In this document: positions 58,326 to 64,000 of the stretch, piece by piece | Numbering within the stretch: the stretch's first letter is position 1 | How the letters are laid out: every line of letters begins with the position of its first letter | Origin: Brevibacterium zhoupengii | GTDB taxonomy: Bacteria > Actinomycetota > Actinomycetes > Actinomycetales > Brevibacteriaceae | Assembly (NCBI RefSeq): GCF_021117425.1 | Contig: NZ_CP088298.1 | Coordinates: forward strand, 1,426,001 to 1,490,000 | Reading direction: 5' to 3' | DNA length: 64,000 bases | Made by a program: the position numbers and the translations under genes | The notes under the pieces: model-generated | The model's database searches: none | What the model saw: the letters and a program-made list of their open reading frames with translations, nothing else | What the model was told of the DNA's origin: nothing

Positions 58326-59000
58326 ATGGCGAACAATCGTTCATCAGCTCTCCCTACCACCCGCAAGGTCAAGGGCCTTCTGGGAACCAAGCTGGGCATG
58401 ACCCAGGTTTGGGATGAGCAGAACAATCTCGTACCGGTGACCGTAGTGGCCGCTGGCAGCAACGTCGTGACGCAGGTCCGCAACGAGGAAACCGATGGTT
58501 ACCCCGCAGTGCAGATCGCGTTCGGCGAGATCGATCCGCGCAAGGTCAACAAGCCGACCGCAGGCCACTTCGAGAAGGCTGGCGTGACACCACGTCGTCA
58601 TCTTGTCGAGCTGCGCACTGCAGACGCTGCTGACTACTCACTCGGCCAGGAACTCGGAGTCGATACCTTCGACGCCGGGATCAAGGTCGATGTGACCGCA
58701 AAGACCAAGGGTAAGGGAACCGCCGGTGTCATGAAGCGTCATGGCTTCCATGGTGTCGGCGCCTCCCACGGACAGCACCGCAATCACCGCAAGCCGGGTT
58801 CCATCGGCGGAGCCGCGACCCCAGGTCGCGTGTTCAAGGGAATGCGCATGGCTGGCCGTATGGGTGCAGTCAAGCACACCACCCAGAACCTCACGATCCA
58901 CGCCGTGGACACCGAGAACAACTTCCTGCTCATCAAGGGTGCCGTACCTGGTCCCAAGGGTGCAGTCGTTCTCGTTCGCTCGGCCGCTAAGGAGGGCTGA
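58326..59000 (+). CDS. rplC: 50S ribosomal protein L3
   Basis: Primary 23S rRNA binder near the peptidyl transferase centre, 224 aa. [17 protein letters not shown] marks the N-terminus. The extended loop [18 protein letters not shown] holds the Gln that is methylated in some bacteria. It follows rpsJ by 11 bases with a GGGAGG ribosome site. Confidence 0.97.
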   Translation: MANNRSSALPTTRKVKGLLGTKLGMTQVWDEQNNLVPVTVVAAGSNVVTQVRNEETDGYPAVQIAFGEIDPRKVNKPTAGHFEKAGVTPRRHLVELRTADAADYSLGQELGVDTFDAGIKVDVTAKTKGKGTAGVMKRHGFHGVGASHGQHRNHRKPGSIGGAATPGRVFKGMRMAGRMGAVKHTTQNLTIHAVDTENNFLLIKGAVPGPKGAVVLVRSAAKEG

Positions 59001-59005
59001 ACGTA

Positions 59006-59659
59006 ATGACTGATGTCAAGACAGTCGACGTTGTCGATGCCGCTGGTGCGAAGACCGGATCCGTTGAGCTGCCTGCCGAGATCTTCGGCGTGCAGACCAA
59101 TGTGCCGTTGATTCACCAGGTTGTCGTCGCTCAGCTGGCAGCAGCCCGTCAGGGTACACACAAGACAAAGACCCGCTCCGAAGTACGCGGTGGCGGTCGC
59201 AAGCCCTACCGTCAGAAGGGAACCGGTAACGCCCGTCAGGGTTCGATCCGTGCTCCTCAGTACAACGGTGGTGGAGTCGTGCACGGGCCGGTTCCTCGCG
59301 ATTACTCGCAGCGGACCCCCAAGAAGATGAAGGCAGCCGCACTGCGCGGCGCGCTCTCAGATCGCGCACGTCTCGATCAGGTCTTCGTTGTGAAGAACCT
59401 GATCACCGGCGACGCACCGTCGACCAAGCAGGCGAAGCTCGCCCTGGCTGGCCTCTCCGATCGCAAGAACACCCTCGTGGTGCTCGACCGTGACGATGAG
59501 CTCACCGAGCGCAGCGTTCGCAACCTGCCTCACGTTCACGTGCTCACCTCCGATCAGCTCAACACATACGATGTGCTGATCGCAGACGACATCGTGTTCA
59601 CCGAGTCAGCGCTGGAGACGTTCCTGGGCGGATACCGCAAATCGGAGGACGCATCATGA
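59006..59659 (+). CDS. rplD: 50S ribosomal protein L4
   Basis: Tunnel protein of 217 aa. The loop [19 protein letters not shown] reaches the exit tunnel and is the macrolide-resistance hotspot; it looks wild type. In E. coli L4 represses the S10 operon. It overlaps rplW by four bases (ATGA). Confidence 0.97.
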   Translation: MTDVKTVDVVDAAGAKTGSVELPAEIFGVQTNVPLIHQVVVAQLAAARQGTHKTKTRSEVRGGGRKPYRQKGTGNARQGSIRAPQYNGGGVVHGPVPRDYSQRTPKKMKAAALRGALSDRARLDQVFVVKNLITGDAPSTKQAKLALAGLSDRKNTLVVLDRDDELTERSVRNLPHVHVLTSDQLNTYDVLIADDIVFTESALETFLGGYRKSEDAS

Positions 59660-59955
59660 GTCTGAACTTCAAGGACCCGCGCGACATCATCGTCGCTCCG
59701 GTCGTCTCGGAAAAGACCTACAGCCTGATGGACGAGGGAAAGTACACCTTCATCGTCGATCAGGGGTCGAACAAAACTGAGATCAAGAACGCCATTGAAT
59801 CGATCTTCAATGTGCAGGTTGCCAAGGTCAACACCCTGAATCGTCAGGGAAAGCGCCGCCGCACTCGCACCGGTTGGGGAAAGCGCAAGGACACCAAGCG
59901 TGCCATTGTCGCCCTCAAGGACGGATCGATCGACATCTTCGGTGGATCGCTCTAA
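59656..59955 (+). CDS. rplW: 50S ribosomal protein L23
   Basis: Protein of 99 aa at the tunnel exit, where trigger factor and SRP dock. The conserved [20 protein letters not shown] and [19 protein letters not shown] are present. Confidence 0.97.
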   Translation: MSLNFKDPRDIIVAPVVSEKTYSLMDEGKYTFIVDQGSNKTEIKNAIESIFNVQVAKVNTLNRQGKRRRTRTGWGKRKDTKRAIVALKDGSIDIFGGSL

Positions 59956-59985
59956 GCGATCCTTCGTAAAAGAAGGACAAGACTC

Positions 59986-60822
59986 ATGGGAATCCGTAAG
60001 CACAAGCCGACGACCCCGGGCCGCCGTGGCTCATCGGTCGCCGACTTCGTCGAAGTGACCCGGTCTACACCGGAGAAGTCACTTCTGCGCCCACTGCCTA
60101 AGCGCGGTGGCCGCAACAGCCAGGGACGCGTGACCACTCGCCATCAGGGCGGCGGCCACAAGCGTCAGTACCGTGTCATCGACTTCCGCCGCCATGACAA
60201 AGATGGCGTACCGGCGAAGGTCGCACACATCGAATATGACCCGAACCGCACTGCGCGGATCGCTCTTCTGCACTATGCAGATGGCGAAAAGCGCTACATC
60301 CTCGCCCCGCAGAACCTCAAGCAGGGCGCACAGGTTGAAGCCGGTCTGGGCGCAGACATCAAACCGGGCAACAACCTTGCCCTGCGCAACATCCCAGTCG
60401 GTACCGTTCTGCACGCAGTTGAAATGCGTCCAGGCGGCGGTGCCAAGATCGCTCGCTCTGCCGGTTCTTCCGTGCAGCTCGTTGCGAAGTACGGCCGGTT
60501 CGCTCAGCTGCGGATGCCTTCGGGCGAAATCCGCAACGTTGACGCGCGCTGCCGTGCGACGATCGGCGAGGTCGGCAATGCTGAGCAGTCGAACATCAGC
60601 TGGGGCAAGGCAGGACGCATGCGTTGGAAGGGCAAGCGCCCATCCGTCCGTGGTGTTGTTATGAACCCGATCGATCACCCACATGGTGGTGGCGAGGGCC
60701 GTACTTCGGGTGGTCGTCACCCAGTCAGCCCGTGGGGTCAGTCAGAAGGCCGCACACGCCGGCCGAATAAAGAGAGCGACAAGTACATCGTGCGCCGTCG
60801 CCGGACCGGCAAAAAGCGCTGA
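59986..60822 (+). CDS. rplB: 50S ribosomal protein L2
   Basis: Protein of 278 aa needed for subunit joining and peptidyl transfer. It has [19 protein letters not shown], and the catalytic-centre region [19 protein letters not shown] carries the conserved His. GAAGGACAAGACTC precedes the ATG. Confidence 0.97.
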   Translation: MGIRKHKPTTPGRRGSSVADFVEVTRSTPEKSLLRPLPKRGGRNSQGRVTTRHQGGGHKRQYRVIDFRRHDKDGVPAKVAHIEYDPNRTARIALLHYADGEKRYILAPQNLKQGAQVEAGLGADIKPGNNLALRNIPVGTVLHAVEMRPGGGAKIARSAGSSVQLVAKYGRFAQLRMPSGEIRNVDARCRATIGEVGNAEQSNISWGKAGRMRWKGKRPSVRGVVMNPIDHPHGGGEGRTSGGRHPVSPWGQSEGRTRRPNKESDKYIVRRRRTGKKR

Positions 60823-60837
60823 TTGGAGTACTGACTT

Positions 60838-61119
60838 ATGCCTCGTAGCCTTAAAAAGGGTCCTTTCGTCGATGAACACCTGTACCAGAAGGTGGCTCGT
60901 CAGAACGAGAAGAACACTAAAAACGTAATCAAGACATGGTCTCGTCGCTCGATGATCATCCCGGATTTCCTGGGACACACCATCGCGGTACATGACGGAC
61001 GCAAGCATGTTCCTGTCTTCATCACTGAAGCCATGGTCGGACACAAGCTTGGCGAGTTCGCACAGACACGGACGTTCCGTGGCCACGAAAAGGACGATCG
61101 CAAGGGTCGCCGCCGCTGA
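60838..61119 (+). CDS. rpsS: 30S ribosomal protein S19
   Basis: Small-subunit head protein of 93 aa that contacts the A-site finger. It has [15 protein letters not shown] and the [16 protein letters not shown] motif. TTGGAGTACTGACTT precedes the ATG. Confidence 0.97.
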   Translation: MPRSLKKGPFVDEHLYQKVARQNEKNTKNVIKTWSRRSMIIPDFLGHTIAVHDGRKHVPVFITEAMVGHKLGEFAQTRTFRGHEKDDRKGRRR

Positions 61120-61161
61120 CGCGGGGCGCTCTTACGATCCTAGACAAGAGAGAAGGAAGCG

Positions 61162-61548
61162 ATGGAAGCCAAGGCTAAGGCGCGTTACCTGCGCGTCACG
61201 CCTCGCAAGGCTCGGCGCGTCATCGACCTCATTCGTGGTCAGCAGGCGACCGAAGCACTTGCAGTGTTGAAGTTTGCAGAACAGTCGGCATCAGATCCGA
61301 TTTACAAGCTCGTTGCCTCAGGTATCGCCAATGCGCGTACCCGGGCCGACGAGGAGGGCATTGCGTTCGACGAGAACGAATTGGTCATCTCCGAAGCATT
61401 CGTGGACGAGGGACCAACCATGAAGCGGTTCCGCCCGCGAGCTCAGGGTCGCGCTTTTCGCATTGAGAAGCGCACAAGCCACGTTTCAGTGGTCCTGGCC
61501 AGCGGTGACGACCTGCCTCAGCGCAAGAGCCGGAAGGGGAACCGTTAA
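61162..61548 (+). CDS. rplV: 50S ribosomal protein L22
   Basis: Tunnel-constriction protein of 128 aa. The motif [19 protein letters not shown] and the beta-hairpin [20 protein letters not shown] are intact. It overlaps the rpsC ATG by one base (TAATG). Confidence 0.97.
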   Translation: MEAKAKARYLRVTPRKARRVIDLIRGQQATEALAVLKFAEQSASDPIYKLVASGIANARTRADEEGIAFDENELVISEAFVDEGPTMKRFRPRAQGRAFRIEKRTSHVSVVLASGDDLPQRKSRKGNR

Positions 61549-62369
61549 TGGGCCAGAAAATCAATCCGAACGGATTCCGACTCGGAATCACCACGGATCA
61601 CAAGTCAAAGTGGTTTGCTGACTCGACTAAGCCGGGACAGCGCTACAGCGACTACGTGCTCGAAGATGTGAAGATCCGACAGATGATGACCAAGGGCCTT
61701 GAGCGCGCTGGCATCTCCAAGGTGAACATCGAACGCACACGTGACCGTGTCCGAGTCGACATCCACACTGCCCGTCCGGGCATTGTCATTGGACGTCGTG
61801 GAGCCGAAGCCGACCGCATTCGCGGCCAGCTCGAAAAGCTCACCGGCAAGCAGATTCAGCTCAATATCCTTGAGGTGAAGAACGCAGAGATCGACGCGCA
61901 GCTCGTGGCTCAGGGAGTTGCCGAGCAGCTCGCCAGCCGCGTGGCATTCCGCCGCGCGATGCGCAAGTCGATCCAGAGCGCCCAGCGCGCAGGTGCCAAG
62001 GGCATCCGCGTGCAGTGCTCCGGCCGCCTCGGCGGTGCTGAGATGAGCCGTTCCGAGTTCTACCGCGAAGGTCGTGTGCCTCTGCACACCCTCCGCGCGA
62101 ACATCGATTACGGGTTCCACGAAGCACACACCACATTCGGACGCATCGGCGTCAAGGTGTGGATCTACAAGGGCGATATGACCGACAAGGAGCTTGCTGC
62201 CGAGCAGGCTAAGGCTCCTGCTGCTCGTGGCCCTCGTGGCCGTGGGCGCGGCCGTGGAGGCCGTGGTCGTGGTCAGGAAGGCGCAGCAGCACCGCGCCGG
62301 AACGACGCAGCGCCGAAGACCGAGAACAACGCCGAAGCCCCTGCGGCTGAGGCCGGATCGGAGGGCTGA
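61548..62369 (+). CDS. rpsC: 30S ribosomal protein S3 with an RG-rich tail
   Basis: mRNA-entry protein of 273 aa, longer than the usual 210-235. The KH domain ([20 protein letters not shown]) and C-terminal domain ([20 protein letters not shown]) are normal. After residue about 222 comes an RG/RGG-rich stretch followed by an Ala/Glu-rich acidic end. The tail could bind RNA near the mRNA entry channel. Confidence 0.97.
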   Translation: MGQKINPNGFRLGITTDHKSKWFADSTKPGQRYSDYVLEDVKIRQMMTKGLERAGISKVNIERTRDRVRVDIHTARPGIVIGRRGAEADRIRGQLEKLTGKQIQLNILEVKNAEIDAQLVAQGVAEQLASRVAFRRAMRKSIQSAQRAGAKGIRVQCSGRLGGAEMSRSEFYREGRVPLHTLRANIDYGFHEAHTTFGRIGVKVWIYKGDMTDKELAAEQAKAPAARGPRGRGRGRGGRGRGQEGAAAPRRNDAAPKTENNAEAPAAEAGSEG

Positions 62370-62372
62370 CAC

Positions 62373-62789
62373 ATGCTGATCCCTCGTCGGGTTAAGTACC
62401 GCAAGCAGCACCACCCCAAGCGGGGCGGCGCAGCCAAGGGCGGCACCAAGGTGTCTTTCGGTGACTACGGCATCCAGGCCACTGAGCCTGCCTACATCAC
62501 CAACCGGCAGATCGAAGCTGCACGTATTGCCATGACGCGCTACATCAAGCGTGGTGGCAAGGTGTGGATCAACATCTACCCAGATCGACCGCTGACGAAG
62601 AAGCCTGCCGAAACCCGCATGGGTTCCGGTAAGGGTTCGCCGGAGTGGTGGGTCGCCAATGTCAAGCCGGGTCGGGTCATGTTTGAACTCGCCGGTGTGT
62701 CCGAGGAAGTTGCTCGCGAGGCGCTGCGTCTCGCGATCCACAAGCTTCCGCTCAAGGCCCGTATCGTGGCCCGCGAAGGTGGTGAGTGA
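62373..62789 (+). CDS. rplP: 50S ribosomal protein L16
   Basis: Protein of 138 aa that organises the A-site region. [38 protein letters not shown] and [13 protein letters not shown] are conserved. The rpsC stop is three bases upstream. Confidence 0.97.
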   Translation: MLIPRRVKYRKQHHPKRGGAAKGGTKVSFGDYGIQATEPAYITNRQIEAARIAMTRYIKRGGKVWINIYPDRPLTKKPAETRMGSGKGSPEWWVANVKPGRVMFELAGVSEEVAREALRLAIHKLPLKARIVAREGGE

Positions 62790-62791
62790 GT

Positions 62792-63043
62792 ATGGCAATC
62801 GGTTCGAAGAACCTTTCCATGGACGCACTTGACGGTTATGACAACGAGCGTCTGCTCGAGGAGCTCAAGAAGGCCAAGGCCGAGCTGTTCAACCTGCGCT
62901 TCCAGTCGGCCACCGGCCAGCTGGAGAGCCACGGTCGTCTCAAGGCCGTGCGTCGCGACATCGCTCGTATCTACACCGTGCTCAATGAGCGGGAATTGGA
63001 CATTCGTCCGAACCCTGCTGACGCTAAGGAAGAGGACAAGTGA
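62792..63043 (+). CDS. rpmC: 50S ribosomal protein L29
   Basis: Helical protein of 83 aa beside L23 at the tunnel exit. It has [20 protein letters not shown] and [23 protein letters not shown] 62792 is preferred because AGGTGG is nine bases upstream; GTG 62786, overlapping the rplP stop, is an alternative that adds two residues. Confidence 0.94.
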   Translation: MAIGSKNLSMDALDGYDNERLLEELKKAKAELFNLRFQSATGQLESHGRLKAVRRDIARIYTVLNERELDIRPNPADAKEEDK

Positions 63044-63330
63044 TGGCGGAGACCACCAAGCCCGAGGCAACGCCTGCGGACCGTAACTCCCGCAAGACCG
63101 CGCGTGGTTACGTTGTTTCCGACAAGATGGAGAAGACCATCGTCGTTGAGGTTGAGGAGCGCAAGACGCACCGCCTCTACGGCAAGGTCCTCCGCCAGTC
63201 GGTGAAGTACAAGGTTCACGATGAGGAGAACGCCGCTGGAATCGGCGACCTCGTCCTCGTGTCCGAAACGCGGCCGGTTTCGTCCGCGAAGCGCTGGCGG
63301 CTCGTCGAGATCATCGAACGCGCCAAGTAA
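63043..63330 (+). CDS. rpsQ: 30S ribosomal protein S17
   Basis: Protein of 95 aa binding 16S r[21 protein letters not shown] and the SVKYKVHDE motif are conserved. ATG 63043 has GAGGA six bases upstream and overlaps the rpmC stop by one base; GTG 63040 would be too close to the ribosome site. Confidence 0.95.
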   Translation: MAETTKPEATPADRNSRKTARGYVVSDKMEKTIVVEVEERKTHRLYGKVLRQSVKYKVHDEENAAGIGDLVLVSETRPVSSAKRWRLVEIIERAK

Positions 63331-63338
63331 GCCGACGC

Positions 63339-63404
63339 CACCCCTCCCACCCGGTCCCGCCCACGGTCTCCAGCAGATCGTGGGCGGCTACCGGGAACGG
63401 GGTG
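63339..63404 (+). repeat. Three-tier nested stem before rplN
   Basis: CACCCC/GGGGTG (63339-63344 with 63399-63404) encloses CCCGGT/ACCGGG (63350-63355 with 63390-63395). That in turn encloses GCCCACG/CGTGGGC (63359-63365 with 63379-63385). No T-run follows. It divides the S10 and spc gene groups and may be a regulatory RNA fold or a rho-type boundary. Confidence 0.6.
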
Positions 63405-63474
63405 AAATGTCATTAATCCGTTCCGCAAGGCTCATCCGCTCGGGTGAGAACCGGCGCGACGACAGGAGAAAATA

Positions 63475-63843
63475 GTGATTCAGCAAGAGTCGCGACTCAA
63501 GGTCGCCGACAACACTGGTGCCAAGCAGATCCTGGCAATCAGGATTCTGGGTGGTTCCGGTCGGCGTTATGCCTCGATCGGTGACACCATCGTGGCAACC
63601 GTCAAAGACGCAATTCCTGGTGGAAACGTGAAGAAGGGTGACGTCGTGAAGGCTGTCATCGTTCGGACCGCCAAGGAACGCCGTCGTCCCGACGGCTCGT
63701 ACATCAAGTTCGACGAGAATGCAGCAGTCATTCTCAAGACTGATGGCGAGCCACGCGGAACCCGTATCTTCGGACCCGTGGGACGCGAATTGCGCGACAA
63801 GAAGTTCATGAAGATCGTCTCCCTGGCACCGGAGGTGTTGTGA
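63475..63843 (+). CDS. rplN: 50S ribosomal protein L14
   Basis: Subunit-interface protein of 122 aa, normal length. [20 protein letters not shown] and [20 protein letters not shown] are conserved. The start is GTG with AGGAG seven bases upstream. The rplX start is two bases after the stop. Confidence 0.97.
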   Translation: MIQQESRLKVADNTGAKQILAIRILGGSGRRYASIGDTIVATVKDAIPGGNVKKGDVVKAVIVRTAKERRRPDGSYIKFDENAAVILKTDGEPRGTRIFGPVGRELRDKKFMKIVSLAPEVL

Positions 63844-63845
63844 GC

Positions 63846-64000
63846 ATGGCGAACAAGCTCAAGATCAAGAAGGGCGACCTCGTCCAGGTGATTGCAGGCG
63901 CCCGTCAGTCACGTGGTGGCGATCGTGGGAAGCAGGGCAAGGTTCTTGCTGTGTACCCGGAACGCAACCGTGTCCTCGTTGAGGGCATCAACCGCGTGAT
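63846..64000 (+). CDS. rplX: 50S ribosomal protein L24, N-terminal part
   Basis: The first 51 codons are visible, starting [18 protein letters not shown] and containing the KOW motif up to GINRV. The gene continues beyond the window. L24 initiates 50S assembly. Confidence 0.95.
   Translation, partial: MANKLKIKKGDLVQVIAGARQSRGGDRGKQGKVLAVYPERNRVLVEGINRV

Overview
The window is a high-GC actinobacterial chromosome segment, all housekeeping and core-metabolism in character. Several traits point to the Micrococcales, most probably Brevibacterium or a close relative: high GC, frequent GTG/TTG starts, many ATGA/GTGA stop-start overlaps, TANNNT -10 boxes close to start codons, a SirA-type sulfite reductase, an FprA-type ferredoxin reductase and a furA-katG pair. 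The genus is an inference from gene content, not a computed identification. I see no prophage, insertion sequence, CRISPR array or replication origin.

Layout. 1-590: the 3' end of tatC and a TatA/B-type subunit whose tail is frameshifted at a G8 run. 587-2947: a lipoprotein, an aldo/keto reductase and a CbiX-type chelatase. 3102-10412: one tightly overlapping sulfate-assimilation operon (sirA-cysH-cysD-cysN-cobA-fdxA-fprA). It holds ATP sulfurylase, APS reductase, sulfite reductase, siroheme methylation and a private ferredoxin/reductase electron supply. 10670-16195: a DadA-like oxidase, an MFS transporter, a NylB-like serine hydrolase and an ATP-grasp protein.

16478-23144: two MaoC-type dehydratases, murB, a membrane metallophosphoesterase, tRNA-Trp, secE, nusG, rplK and rplA. 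The dehydratase to rplA order resembles the mycobacterial hadAB-trpT-secE-nusG-rplKA neighbourhood. 23304-27378: an ethanol/acetaldehyde oxidation cassette (GAF regulator, aldehyde dehydrogenase, adhP) sits between rplA and rplJ. 27650-28755: L10 leader attenuator, rplJ, rplL. 28907-32081: a three-gene operon of related membrane proteins of unknown function. This is the most interesting novel candidate here, because two of the proteins share a C/H/C/C putative zinc site with identical spacing. 32053-33948: an MBL-fold hydrolase and a double-GNAT protein run divergently from overlapping -10 boxes.

34145-41565: rpoB and rpoC. 41700-43408: pfkA and a DUF1707-type protein on the minus strand. 43512-49856: a GT2-GtrA fusion, a polytopic PMT/ArnT-like glycosyltransferase, an OmpR-type two-component system and a Gly/Gln/Ser-rich membrane protein. 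49969-52741: furA and katG on the minus strand. 53151-57506: the str operon (rpsL-rpsG-fusA-tuf). 58006-64000: the S10/spc ribosomal protein cluster from rpsJ into rplX, which runs off the window.

Starts were chosen by Shine-Dalgarno spacing, stop-start overlap and family length. Functions come from recognisable motifs and neighbourhood; no database search was run.
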